Of a DNA stretch of 64,000 nt, positions 15,348 to 24,415 are shown piece after piece (within the stretch, counting starts at the first letter, position 1; each line of letters starts with the position of its first letter). The notes beneath the pieces were generated by a model. The model made no database searches, had not been told where the DNA came from, and saw nothing but the letters and a program-made list of their open reading frames with translations. The stretch lies in contig JADKCH010000003.1 in the NCBI GenBank assembly GCA_016714685.1, positions 124,001 through 188,000 on the forward strand, read 5' to 3'. A program made the translations under genes and the position numbers. This DNA comes from Candidatus Geothrix odensensis. GTDB taxonomy: Bacteria; Acidobacteriota; Holophagae; Holophagales; Holophagaceae.

Positions 15348-15707
15348 ATGTCCTTCACCCTCTCCCTGCACCGCGCCTTCGTGGCCGACCACTTCCATGA
15401 CCTCCCGGGCTTCCAGGAGGATCGCCACGGGCACAACTGGGAGGTGGAGGCCGCGGTGGAGCTGGCCCTGGCGGCGGACGAGCCCGCCTTCGCCGAGGCC
15501 CTGGATGCCTGGGTCCGCGGCGTGGACTACCGGCTGCTGAACGAGCTGCCCGCCCTGGCCGGTCGCAACCCCACCGCCGAAGTCCTGGCCGAGTGGGCCC
15601 TGCGGGAGCTGCAAGCCTCGGCCCTCCAGCCCCAGTGGGTGAAGATCCGGGAGAAGGCCAACTACTGGGCCCTCTGCAGGGTTCCGGCCGCCAGCGTGGA
15701 TCGATGA
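15348..15707 (+). CDS. 6-pyruvoyl-tetrahydropterin synthase / QueD-like protein lacking the catalytic Cys
   Basis: A 119-residue protein of the PTPS/QueD fold. The zinc ligands survive in HRAFVADHFHDL and EDRHGHNWEVEAAVE. The family's catalytic Cys should precede HGH by four to six residues (as in KCGRLHGH), but this stretch reads GFQEDRHGH with no Cys. Later motifs (LLNELPALAGRNPTAEVLAEW, KIREKANYWALC) are normal. A true queuosine-pathway reaction is therefore doubtful, and no other que genes are nearby. Its stop overlaps the next ATG (ATGA). Confidence 0.8.
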   Translation: MSFTLSLHRAFVADHFHDLPGFQEDRHGHNWEVEAAVELALAADEPAFAEALDAWVRGVDYRLLNELPALAGRNPTAEVLAEWALRELQASALQPQWVKIREKANYWALCRVPAASVDR

Positions 15708-17192
15708 GGATTCTTCAAGCCGGGGCCCTGCTGCTGGTGCTGGCGGCCTGTGGCCGGACCGACCGATCCGAGCAGCCCGCCGATCCGCCCACGGCCCAGG
15801 CTCCTGCCCCCGGCGCCTGGACCTGGCATCCCATCGGCGGCCTGGCCGTGGTGGAAGGCGAGGTCTCCGAGCCCACCGAGCTGGTCCTGGAGGGACGCTC
15901 CATCCGGGAACGGCGCTTCGCTGAAATCGGCCCGGTGCGGTGGGAGTTCTTCCGTCCACCCGAAGGGGAGACGGCCGTGCTCCGCACGGCGGAGGGAAGG
16001 GAGCTGGCCCGTTTCACCTTCTCCCTGGCCCCCGCACCTCCCCGGTCCGCTCCCATGGCCGCGCGTGGCCCGGAAGCCCAGGCGGCCCGCCCAGCCCATT
16101 CCCGCTCTGCCCCCTCCGGCCCCACGCCTGGCCCAGAAACCCGAGCCCCCGGCCGCGACCAGTCCCGCTCCGTCCCCCGCCGCACCGGCTCCGAAGACCC
16201 GCGCGGAGGCCCGGCTGCGGCCCCTGCCCGTGACGCCGATTCCGGATCGCAAAGGCCGCGACCTGCCCAGCGCCTCGGAGGCTCCGAGCGGGCTGCGCCC
16301 CCGGGCCTCGCTCTTCACGCCGCTCACCGTGGAGCCCGTGACGCCCCGGGTGGCCCCCGCGCCGCCACGACCGGCACCGCCACCGCCCGCCACCACCGCC
16401 GCTCCCGTCAGGATCCCCGCGAGCACCAGCTCCACCTGGCCCGGCGTGGGCGAGGCCCTGAACCTCACCCGGGGTCCCGGGGGGCAGAAGCGCATCCTGC
16501 TCAGCTTCGACGGCGGCTCCAGCGCCGAGGTGGCCGCCGAGGTGCTGGACCTGCTCAGGGCCCGCGGCGTGCGCACCACCCTGTTCCTCACGGGGGCCTT
16601 CATCCGGCGCTATCCCGCGCTGGTGAAGCGCATGGCCGCCGAGGGCCACGAGCTGGGCAACCACACCATGAACCACCCGCACTTCGCCCCGGGCATGAAG
16701 CGCGACCCCAAGTGGACCCGGGAGCGCGTGCAGGCCGAGTTGCTCGCAGCCGACGCGGCCCTGGTGGACCTGCTCGGACGCCCCATGGATCCCTACTGGA
16801 GGGCCCCCTACGGCGAGCACACGGCGGAGATCCGCCGCTGGGCCGAAGAGCTGGGCTACCGCCACGTGGGCTGGAGCGAGGGCGCCGACACCCTCGACTG
16901 GGCCACGCCCAAGGAGCGCAAGCTCTACCGCAGCGGCGAGGCCATCGTGGCGCGCCTCCAGCAGCGCCTGAACCGCGATGGCGACGGCCTCATCGTCCTC
17001 ATGCACCTGGGCTCGGGCCGCGAGGAGGGCGACCGCCCCACGGACGGCCTCGGCGCCTTCATGGATCGGGCCCGCAGAGAGGGGTGGACCTTCGTCTCCG
17101 CGGGCACCATCCTGCGCGACCTCGGCAAGCCCGCCTGGGACTCCCAGCACCGCCTCGCCCTGCTGAACGGAACCCTCGCGCAGGCCCGCTGA
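15704..17192 (+). CDS. Lipoprotein polysaccharide deacetylase (NodB family), apparent +1 frameshift
   Basis: The gene begins with a lipoprotein signal (MRILQAGALLLVLAACG, lipobox LAAC) in the frame of 15704. From about 16030 the coding signal moves to the next frame and runs to 17192. There it encodes a Pro-rich linker and a NodB deacetylase domain: RILLSFDGGSSAEVA, GHELGNHTMNHPHF, YWRAPYGEHTAEIRRW and LIVLMHLGSG. It would remove acetyl groups from a cell-wall or surface polysaccharide at the envelope. Removing one C from the five-C run at 16029-16033 joins the two parts. GC-rich third positions follow the frame change. The start overlaps the previous stop (ATGA). Confidence 0.8.
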
Positions 17193-17209
17193 ATCTGCGG
17201 CCGGTGGGC

Positions 17210-17215
17210 TACACT
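17210..17215 (+). promoter_or_regulatory. TACACT -10-like box upstream of ftsK
   Basis: TACACT lies 23 bases before the TTG start of ftsK, leaving room for the GGGAG ribosome site. It belongs to the same TANNNT group seen before many genes in this window. Confidence 0.35.
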
Positions 17216-17238
17216 GGGGTTCAATTCTGGGAGTCGCG

Positions 17239-19788
17239 TTGCAGGGGATCGGCCGCTGGATGCTGAGGGCGAGCTTGGGTTTCACGGCCCTGCTGCTGCT
17301 GCTCTCCCTGGCCAGCTACCACCCCCTGGACCCCCACCCCTTCACGCAGGGCGCGGCGGTGGCGGCCGTGCAGAACCTCTGCGGCACCGTCGGCGCCACT
17401 CTGGCGGGGCTCCTGCAGACCCTCATGGGCATCGGCGCCTGGATCGTGCCTCCCTACCTGATCTGGGAGGCCTGGCCCCGGGAGGGCCGCCGCTGGCCCG
17501 GCCGGCTGGCCTGGCTGGGGCTGGCGCTGTCGTCCTGGACCGCCCTCGGTGCCTTCGGCAACCGCATCTGGACCGGCCTGCCCGAAGGCGGCACCCTCCA
17601 GCTCCGCTGGGGCGGCTGGCTGGGCAGCGCCCTCTGGCCCGCGGAGCGCCGCTTCCTGGGGCCCGTGGGCCTGCCCCTGCTGCTGCTCATCGTGGTCACC
17701 CTCTGCGCCCTGGTGCTGGCGCCCGCCCTGACCCGCGCCGTGGGCCGCCTCCTCACGCGCTGGTTCGGAGAGAAGGCCTGGCCCTGGATGAAGCCCATGC
17801 CCGCCAAGGGCTTTCAGGGGTTCCTGTCCATGGTGAAGCGGCCCTTCCTGCGGGGCCGGAACCCCGACCAGCTGGACATCGACGCCGGTGATGCCGTCGC
17901 GCTCCAGGCCCTTGCCCAGCGCCAGCAGGCCCTGGAGGATCAGCGGGAAGCCCTGCTGAAGGCCGAGCTGGAGACCGCCGAGGCGAAGCGAAAGCAGCCC
18001 CTCATCAGGGCGGAAGACCTGCTCCCTCCCATCCAGTCCATGAACCTGGATGCAGCCTCCACGATCCTCGAGGCGCAGACCCTGCCAGCGGCCGGACCGG
18101 TGGCCACGGGCGCCGAGCCCACCGCCGCCTTCCGCACCAAGCTGCTGGCCGCCGCGCCGCCTCCGCCCAAGCCCAAGCCCACCGTGGCCCGGGCCCAGGT
18201 CATGAAGGATCGCTTCGGCCGGGAGATCGTCCAGCCGCCCCTGCCCCTCACCGAGCCCACGCCCTCACGGCCCCTGCCGCCCCTGCCGCCGGAGCCCGCC
18301 CAGCCCTCCGTCACCGAGCGCGAGACCCTGCCGCCCCGCCGCCTCTTCGATCCGCCGGGCCAGCACGCCAAGGTGAACCTGGCCTCGCTGGAGGTGATCA
18401 AGGAGAAGATTGGACAGAAGCTGTCCGAATTCAAGATCAAGGGCGTGGTCACCGGCATGCAGCCCGGCCCCGTGGTCACGGTCTTCGAGTTCCAGCCCGA
18501 TGCCGGCATCCCGCTGTCGCGCATCCTGGGCATGGAGGAGGATCTGGCCCTGGCCCTGCAGGCCGAGGCCGTGCGCATGGACCGCATTCCCGGCAAGAAC
18601 CTGGTGGGCATCGAGGTGCCCAACCCCAAGCGGGAGATCATCACCTTCCGCGAGGTCATCGACAGCCCCGCCTTCCGGGACGCGGGCGGCCTGCTGCACC
18701 TGGCCCTGGGCAAGGACATCGCGGGGCGGCCCGTGGTGGCGGACCTCAACAAGATGCCCCACCTGCTCATCGGCGGCAGCACGGGCAGCGGCAAGAGCGT
18801 GGGCGTGAACGCCATGATCTGCTCCTGCCTGGTGCGGGCCATGCCCGACGAGGTGAAGCTCATCCTCGTGGATCCCAAGATGGTGGAGCTGGGCGTCTAC
18901 GAGGACATCCCGCACCTGTGGGCGCCGGTGGTCACGGACATGAAGGAGGCGGGCCGCGTCCTCAAGTGGGTGGTGGCCCAGATGGAGGACCGCTACCGGC
19001 GCCTGGCCCTGCTCAGCGTGCGCGACCTCAAGAGCTTCAACGCCAAGATCGCCGAGGCCGGCGGCATGATGGACCTGACGGACCGCACGCCCAACCCGCG
19101 CTGGCCGGACCGGCCCGCGGTGCTGGAGCACCTGCCCTACGTGCTGGTGGTCATCGACGAGCTGGCCGACCTGATGATGGTGGCCCGCAGCGAGGTGGAG
19201 GACAGCATCGCCCGCATCGCCCAGAAGGCCCGGGCCGTGGGCATCCACCTCATCCTCGCCACGCAGCGGCCCAGCGTGGACGTGGTCACGGGCGTCATCA
19301 AGGCCAACCTGCCCAGCCGCCTCAGCTACCGCGTGCGCACCAAGATCGACAGCCGAACCATCCTGGACTGCAGCGGCGGCGAGCAGCTGCTGGGCGCGGG
19401 CGACGCTCTCTACCTGCCCAACGGCGCCAGCCATCCCAAGCGCATCCACGCGCCCTTCCTCAGCGAGGAGGAGACCCTGCGCCTGGTCACCTGGCTGCGC
19501 GAGCGGGGCCGCCCGGACTACAACCAGGCCCTCATCAGCGCCATGGAAACCGAGGAGGAGACCGCCCTCTTCGACGAGACGGAAATGAACGGCGTGGATG
19601 ACATCTACCAGCGCGCGCTCGCCGTCGTCCGGCGCGAGCGGAAGGCCAGCACCAGCCTCCTGCAGCGCAAGCTGAACCTGGGCTACGGCCGTGCCGCCCG
19701 CCTCATCGATCGCATGGAGGAGGAAGGCATCGTCGGCCCCGACCGCGGTGCCGGCAAGCCCCGCGAAGTGCTGGTCGAGGCGGAGTAG
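17239..19788 (+). CDS. ftsK: DNA translocase FtsK/SpoIIIE
   Basis: An 849-residue septal DNA pump that segregates chromosomes and coordinates dimer resolution. The N-terminus has four membrane helices (about residues 10-165). A Pro/Glu-rich linker leads to the motor: HLLIGGSTGSGKSVGVNAMI (Walker A near 510), VKLILVDPKMVELGVYEDIP and LVVIDELADLMMV (Walker B). The C-terminal gamma winged helix (about 785-849) carries TSLLQRKLNLGYGRAARLID, which reads KOPS sites. The TTG start has GGGAG five bases upstream; an ATG seven codons later is possible. Confidence 0.96.
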   Translation: MQGIGRWMLRASLGFTALLLLLSLASYHPLDPHPFTQGAAVAAVQNLCGTVGATLAGLLQTLMGIGAWIVPPYLIWEAWPREGRRWPGRLAWLGLALSSWTALGAFGNRIWTGLPEGGTLQLRWGGWLGSALWPAERRFLGPVGLPLLLLIVVTLCALVLAPALTRAVGRLLTRWFGEKAWPWMKPMPAKGFQGFLSMVKRPFLRGRNPDQLDIDAGDAVALQALAQRQQALEDQREALLKAELETAEAKRKQPLIRAEDLLPPIQSMNLDAASTILEAQTLPAAGPVATGAEPTAAFRTKLLAAAPPPPKPKPTVARAQVMKDRFGREIVQPPLPLTEPTPSRPLPPLPPEPAQPSVTERETLPPRRLFDPPGQHAKVNLASLEVIKEKIGQKLSEFKIKGVVTGMQPGPVVTVFEFQPDAGIPLSRILGMEEDLALALQAEAVRMDRIPGKNLVGIEVPNPKREIITFREVIDSPAFRDAGGLLHLALGKDIAGRPVVADLNKMPHLLIGGSTGSGKSVGVNAMICSCLVRAMPDEVKLILVDPKMVELGVYEDIPHLWAPVVTDMKEAGRVLKWVVAQMEDRYRRLALLSVRDLKSFNAKIAEAGGMMDLTDRTPNPRWPDRPAVLEHLPYVLVVIDELADLMMVARSEVEDSIARIAQKARAVGIHLILATQRPSVDVVTGVIKANLPSRLSYRVRTKIDSRTILDCSGGEQLLGAGDALYLPNGASHPKRIHAPFLSEEETLRLVTWLRERGRPDYNQALISAMETEEETALFDETEMNGVDDIYQRALAVVRRERKASTSLLQRKLNLGYGRAARLIDRMEEEGIVGPDRGAGKPREVLVEAE

Positions 19789-19804
19789 CCGTTCTGGCGC
19801 GGAG

Positions 19805-19825
19805 GCTCACTCGACCTCAGTGAGC
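19805..19825. terminator. Hairpin between convergent ftsK and P460-like gene
   Basis: GCTCACT (19805-19811) and AGTGAGC (19819-19825) form a perfect 7-bp stem with a 7-base loop, 16 bases after the ftsK stop. No T-run follows, so terminator function is only suggested. Nothing else was found in the 127-base gap to 19916. Confidence 0.4.
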
Positions 19826-19915
19826 TGGAACGCAGAGATCGCCGAGGAAAGCAGGGTCGGGCTTTGCCTGGCCCCGCCCAGGTGGCGCTCAATCCCAGGG
19901 GGGGCCTGGCGCGGC

Positions 19916-20878
19916 TCAGTCCGCTGCGTCTGGCACAACCCGCTTGGCCCGCCAGCGACTGCGCTGGGCGGGATCCGCCATGCCCTCGGCATGGCAGGTC
20001 CGGCAGGCTTCCAGGTGGGGGTCCTGGCCGCGCCAGTAGACGCGGGACTCGCCTCCGAATTCGGGGCGGCGGTCCATGGGAACGCGGGCCCAGTAGAAGG
20101 TCAGCGTCGGCCCGGATGCCTTCAGCTCCAGCGCGTGGATCGGACCGGGTTCCGCGCTGGGGCGGCCCCATCGGTCCTCGCTGGAGCTGAGCACCACCAG
20201 GGCGCCCGACGGCAGCGGCTGGCCCGCCCGGTAGGCCGGAGCGGCCTCGGGGCTCACCCACGCCCGGATCCACCGGCCGCCGTGGGCCGGGGACTTCACG
20301 GGCTCGGGGTGGATGGCCTCCAGGGAGGCGTAGTCCAAGGCGCGGACCGGCAGCGTGCTCTCCGAATCCAGGGCGGGCTTCGGCACGGGCGGCGCGAGGG
20401 CAGCCGCCACCGGAGTCGGGGGACGGAGGGAATCATGGGCCAGGCGGTAGCCACCCTCGCCAACCACCAGCAGCATGGCGCACCACCCCAGCCCCAGCAG
20501 CAGGGCCCGGAAGCCCAGGCTTTCATGGTCCTTGCGTGGACGGTTCATGGCCCAGGTGGCGCCGATGCCCACGAGGAGCGAACCCAGTCCCCAGAGGGCA
20601 TGGCGGAAGAGGAGTGATTCAGGCCCCGGCCCCTGGGGTGGCACGGGCAGAAAGCGGTGGGGCGGAATCAGCGCCAGGAATCGGGCCGTGGCGAGGCCGC
20701 TCACGAAGGCGCAGAAGGTGCCGAATAGTCCCGCCCAGCCCAGGTAGCGGGCCACGGTCCACCAGGGACGGATCCCCCGCCCCGGCCGCTGGGCGGCGAG
20801 CAGGGCCCAGGGCAGCAGCAGGCCCGCGGCCACGGGAAGGTGGGACAGCAGCGCGTGCTTGAGGGCGAACCAATCCAT
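19916..20878 (-). CDS. Membrane protein with C-terminal cytochrome P460-like c-heme domain
   Basis: A 320-residue protein. The N-terminal third has four hydrophobic helices (MDWFALKHALLSHLPVAAGL, YLGWAGLFGTFCAFVSGLAT and two more), resembling small DUF2231-type membrane domains. After a Pro/Ala linker, the C-terminal half has the P460 layout: GRWIRAWVSPEAAPAYRAGQ, LPSGALVVLSSSEDRWG, LTFYWARVPMDRR. It ends with one c-type heme site CRTCH near residue 293. Typical P460 proteins are soluble periplasmic cytochromes, so a membrane-fused form is unusual. It is not adjacent to other respiratory genes. Confidence 0.75.
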   Translation of the reverse strand: MDWFALKHALLSHLPVAAGLLLPWALLAAQRPGRGIRPWWTVARYLGWAGLFGTFCAFVSGLATARFLALIPPHRFLPVPPQGPGPESLLFRHALWGLGSLLVGIGATWAMNRPRKDHESLGFRALLLGLGWCAMLLVVGEGGYRLAHDSLRPPTPVAAALAPPVPKPALDSESTLPVRALDYASLEAIHPEPVKSPAHGGRWIRAWVSPEAAPAYRAGQPLPSGALVVLSSSEDRWGRPSAEPGPIHALELKASGPTLTFYWARVPMDRRPEFGGESRVYWRGQDPHLEACRTCHAEGMADPAQRSRWRAKRVVPDAAD

Positions 20879-20966
20879 GGGGCCTGAACCTGTCGATGGG
20901 CATTCACAGGCAGTCTGCCAGCCTCCGCCGGATCTAGGGAGGAGATTTGCTGTCACAATTGCCGCC

Positions 20967-21530
20967 ATGAAACAGACCCTTCTGCAGCACGTCCAGGCGG
21001 CCATCCAGCTGAAGCAGGCGTTTTTCGACCGGGAGCTGGATCGCATCCTCGCCCAGGCCGACGACATGGCCGAGCGCCTCCGCCGGGGCGGTCGGATCCT
21101 GGTCTGCGGCAACGGGGGCAGTGCCGCCGACGCCCAGCACCTCGCCGCCGAGCTGAGCGGGCGCTACGTCAAGGAGCGACGGGCCCTGGCGGGCATCGCC
21201 CTCACCACCGACACCTCGGCCCTCACCGCCATCGGCAACGACTACGGCTTCGACCAGATCTTCTCCCGACAGGTGGAGGCCCTCGGGCGTCCGGGCGACC
21301 TGCTCATCGGCATCAGCACCAGCGGGAACAGCCCCAACGTGATCCGGGCGGTGGCCTCGGCGAAGGAGCTGGGCCTCCGCACGCTGGGCCTGCTGGGCCG
21401 CGACGGCGGCCAGCTTGCGGGGCTCATGGACGAGGCGCTGGTGGTGCCCTCCACGGTCACGGCCCGCATCCAGGAAGTGCACCAGATGGTCTACCACTTC
21501 TGGTGCGAGGCCCTCGATGCCCACTTCTGA
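20967..21530 (+). CDS. gmhA: Sedoheptulose-7-phosphate isomerase (GmhA/DiaA family)
   Basis: A 187-residue SIS-fold protein that should convert sedoheptulose 7-phosphate to D-glycero-D-manno-heptose 7-phosphate for the LPS inner core. Signatures are RILVCGNGGSAADAQHLAAE, GRYVKERRALAGIALTTDTS, GISTSGNSPNVIRAV and ARIQEVHQMVYHFWCE. The paralogue DiaA shares this fold, but active-site motifs and the presence of kdsA favour GmhA. The ATG at 20967 has no close ribosome site; CACAAT ends seven bases upstream. Confidence 0.9.
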   Translation: MKQTLLQHVQAAIQLKQAFFDRELDRILAQADDMAERLRRGGRILVCGNGGSAADAQHLAAELSGRYVKERRALAGIALTTDTSALTAIGNDYGFDQIFSRQVEALGRPGDLLIGISTSGNSPNVIRAVASAKELGLRTLGLLGRDGGQLAGLMDEALVVPSTVTARIQEVHQMVYHFWCEALDAHF

Positions 21531-21542
21531 GACCGGCCGGTG

Positions 21543-22277
21543 ATGGCGGCGACGGGACTGCTGCTCCTGGCCCTCCTGGGTCAGCCGCAGCCCCGCACCT
21601 ACTACTGGCGGGATGCCGCCGGCCAGACGCACATCACCAACACGCCGCCCCCCCCGGACGCCCAGGTACTGGAGGCACCGCCCCCACCCGCCGTGGAGCC
21701 GGGCCATGGGGGACGCCCGGAGGTGCTCCGGCAGAGCAGTGGCAGGGATGGTCGCCGCCAGGCCCAGCTCAGCCCGGCCCAGCAGCAGGCCTGGGAGGCC
21801 CTGAACCGGCGCCTGGCCAAGGCGCGCGCCGAGGGGGACCGCCCCACCCTGGAAGCCGTGGCCAATTCCCTCATCCACGACTGCCTCTGGGGCAACGGGC
21901 TCTGGGCGATGCCCCTGGCACCCATCCTCTCGGTGCTCCTCATGGGGCTCCTGGGCTGGTGGCTCGCCCTCGGCTTCAGGACCGGCCCCAAGCTGCCGCT
22001 GGTGGCGGGGTTCATCCTGCTGGGCGTGGGCTTCGGCCACATGGTCCTGAACGCCTTTCTCTACCATCCCCAGGCGGCGCGCCTGCGACAGAACCTGGAG
22101 CTGCTTGAGCAGAACCTGGGGACGGACCGGCCCCTGCGCCCCGAGCACCGGATCCTCCTGCAGCAGCGCTACCAGGCCCTGGAGCAGGCCGCGGGCCCCC
22201 TGCAGGCCCCCTGGCGCTTCCCCGCCGAGGTGAAGGCGCTCCGCCAGGCCCTGAAGCAGGTGATGGTTGAACCCTGA
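21543..22277 (+). CDS. DUF4124-containing membrane protein, function unknown
   Basis: A 244-residue protein. The exported N-terminus is followed by a DUF4124 motif (YYWRDAAGQTHITNTPPPPD), usually found in envelope proteins of proteobacteria. A disordered Pro/Gln stretch and two membrane helices follow (MPLAPILSVLLMGLLGWWLA, LPLVAGFILLGVGFGHMVL), then a C-terminal coiled-coil-like region rich in Leu, Gln and Arg. A GTG directly before the ATG (21540) is an alternative start. It overlaps hemW by 11 bases. Confidence 0.75.
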   Translation: MAATGLLLLALLGQPQPRTYYWRDAAGQTHITNTPPPPDAQVLEAPPPPAVEPGHGGRPEVLRQSSGRDGRRQAQLSPAQQQAWEALNRRLAKARAEGDRPTLEAVANSLIHDCLWGNGLWAMPLAPILSVLLMGLLGWWLALGFRTGPKLPLVAGFILLGVGFGHMVLNAFLYHPQAARLRQNLELLEQNLGTDRPLRPEHRILLQQRYQALEQAAGPLQAPWRFPAEVKALRQALKQVMVEP

Positions 22278-23445
22278 GCTCGATCGCCGGCTGCCGGAGC
22301 TCCAGAGGGCAGCCCAGGCTGAGCCTCTGGGCCTCTACCTGCACGTCCCGTTCTGCCTGGACCGCTGCACCTACTGCTCCTTCACCACCACCCGGGACCA
22401 GGCTCTCCAGCCGGCGACGATCCGGCGCCTCATCGCCGAGGTCACGGCCTGGGGCTCGGCCCTGGGCCGACCGGCGGTGGACACGCTCTACCTGGGCGGC
22501 GGCACGCCCTCGCTGTTGGCACCGGAGGAGCTGGAGGCGCTCACGGTGGCCCTGCGGCAGGCTTTCGACCTGGGGCCGCTGGTGGAGGCCACCTTGGAGG
22601 CCAACCCCGGCACCGTGGACCTGGCCTGGCTGAGCCAGGCCCGCGGCCTGGGCTGGGACCGCATCAGCCTGGGCGTCCAGGCCCTGGACGACACCCTGCT
22701 GGCCCGGCTGGGGCGCATCCACGGCTCGGCCCAGGCCCTCGAAGCCCTCGACCTGGCGGAGCGGGCCGGCTTCCAGCGCCGCAGCGCGGATCTCATGGTG
22801 GGCATTCCCGGACAATCGCTGTCGAAGGTGGTGGCGGATGCCCGCACCCTGGCGGCCACCGGCCTCGAGCACCTGAGCATCTACCTCCTCGACCTGGACA
22901 AGGCCTGCCCCCTGCGGGGCGAGATCGACGCGGGGCGGCTGGCCCTGCCCTCCGAGGACGAGGTGGCCGACGTGTTCGAGGCCCTGCAAGCGGAGTTGCC
23001 CGCGCAGGGGCTCCAGCCCTACGAGATCAGCAACTACGCCCGCCCCGGCGCCGAGTCCATCCACAACACCCGCTACTGGGAACGCCGACCCTACCTGGGC
23101 CTGGGCCCCAGCGCGGCCTCGCAGCTGGGCCCGCTCCGGTGGATCGAGTCCGGCGTCATCCCCGCCTGGACCGAAGGCCGCGGCGACACGGAGGTTCAGG
23201 AGCTGGACCCCGCGGAGCTCCTGTCCGAGATCCCCCTGCTGGGGCTGCGCATGCACCGCGGCATCGACTGGGGGGCGCTCCGGCGCGAAGCCGACCGGCG
23301 GAACCTCCGTCCCCTCTGCGATGCCTGGGAGGCCCACCTGCGCAACCTCGCCAAGGAGGACCTGGTGATCTGGGAGGGCGACCAGGTGCGCCTCGGAGCC
23401 CGGGGCATGCTCATGAGCAACGGCATCCTGCAGATGTTCGTCTGA
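22267..23445 (+). CDS. hemW: Radical SAM heme chaperone HemW-like protein
   Basis: A 392-residue HemW/HemN-type radical SAM protein. The cluster motif is CLDRCTYCSF (CX3CX2C, near residue 35). Further family motifs are DTLYLGGGTPSLL, ATLEANPGTVDLAWL, ISLGVQALDD, DLMVGIPGQSLSK and YEISNYARPGAES. HemW delivers heme to respiratory enzymes; lack of the additional HemN residues (second SAM site, N-terminal extension) argues against coproporphyrinogen oxidase. The start is a TTG that overlaps the previous gene. Confidence 0.9.
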   Translation: MNPELDRRLPELQRAAQAEPLGLYLHVPFCLDRCTYCSFTTTRDQALQPATIRRLIAEVTAWGSALGRPAVDTLYLGGGTPSLLAPEELEALTVALRQAFDLGPLVEATLEANPGTVDLAWLSQARGLGWDRISLGVQALDDTLLARLGRIHGSAQALEALDLAERAGFQRRSADLMVGIPGQSLSKVVADARTLAATGLEHLSIYLLDLDKACPLRGEIDAGRLALPSEDEVADVFEALQAELPAQGLQPYEISNYARPGAESIHNTRYWERRPYLGLGPSAASQLGPLRWIESGVIPAWTEGRGDTEVQELDPAELLSEIPLLGLRMHRGIDWGALRREADRRNLRPLCDAWEAHLRNLAKEDLVIWEGDQVRLGARGMLMSNGILQMFV

Positions 23446-23518
23446 CGCGGATGTCTCATTGGCATCGTATGATGATGTGTTCGGCCCCCGCCCACTTGGG
23501 GAACGCAGCGGAGTCCCC

Positions 23519-24406
23519 TTGCCCTACCTCGGCGAAAGCGCCGCCCTCCTCACCTCGCTCTGCTGGTCCCTGAACTCCGTCTGCTTCACGGTGGCGGGCC
23601 GGCGCGTGGGCTCGGCGGCCGTGAACCTCGGGCGCCTGCTCATGGCCTGGGTCACGCTGCTCCTGGTGCACCAGGTGGTCTACGGCAGCCTCTTTCCCAT
23701 GCAGGCCGGCGGCGCCCGCCTGGGCTGGCTGGGCGTGTCGGGGCTCATCGGCTTCGCCCTGGGCGACGCGGTGCTCTTCGAGGCCTTCGTGCTCATCGGC
23801 GCCCGGCTGGCCATGCTGCTCATGACGCTCTCGCCCCTCTTCAGCGCCCTGCTGGCCTGGCTGTTCCTGGGCCAGGACCTCAGCCTGCCGAAGGTCCTGG
23901 CCATGGCCGTCACCCTGGGCGGCATCGCCTGGGTGGTGTGGGGGGGCGGCGACCATGAGGACCACCCCCACCTCTGGCGGGGCATCCTCCTGGGCATCGG
24001 GGGCGCCCTGGGCCAGTCCATCGGCCTGGTCTTCAGCAAGTTCGGTCTGGCCGGCGACTTCCCGCCCATCTCCGCCAACCTCATCCGCGTCACCGCCGGC
24101 GTGGCGGCGCTCCTGCTGTGGTTCGGCGCCACGGGCCGCCTGCGGGGGACGCTCGGCGCCCTGCGCGATGGCCGGGCCACGGCCTTCATCGGCCTGGGCG
24201 CGGTGACCGGCCCGGTGCTGGGCGTGGTGCTCTCCCTCATCGCCATCGCCAAGGCCCCCATGGGCGTGGCCGCCACGCTCATGTCCCTGTCGCCCATCCT
24301 CCTGCTGCCCGTGTCCCACTTTGTCTTCAAGGAGAAGGTGGGTGGTCATGCCATCCTCGGGACACTGCTGGCCCTCGCCGGGGCTGCGGCGCTGTTCTTC
24401 GTGTAG
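23519..24406 (+). CDS. EamA/DMT-family transporter (second copy)
   Basis: About 295 residues with ten hydrophobic helices in two EamA repeats (LLTSLCWSLNSVCFTVAGRR; LMTLSPLFSALLAWLFLGQD; LMSLSPILLLPVSHFVFKEK). It is probably a metabolite exporter. The start is uncertain. A TTG at 23519 has GGAG five bases upstream and begins just before the first helix, so I prefer it; a TTG at 23459 gives 20 more hydrophilic residues. It is not closely similar to the EamA protein at 3848-4726. The aminopeptidase gene follows after nine bases. Confidence 0.85.
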   Translation: MPYLGESAALLTSLCWSLNSVCFTVAGRRVGSAAVNLGRLLMAWVTLLLVHQVVYGSLFPMQAGGARLGWLGVSGLIGFALGDAVLFEAFVLIGARLAMLLMTLSPLFSALLAWLFLGQDLSLPKVLAMAVTLGGIAWVVWGGGDHEDHPHLWRGILLGIGGALGQSIGLVFSKFGLAGDFPPISANLIRVTAGVAALLLWFGATGRLRGTLGALRDGRATAFIGLGAVTGPVLGVVLSLIAIAKAPMGVAATLMSLSPILLLPVSHFVFKEKVGGHAILGTLLALAGAAALFFV

Positions 24407-24415
24407 GGGTTGCCC

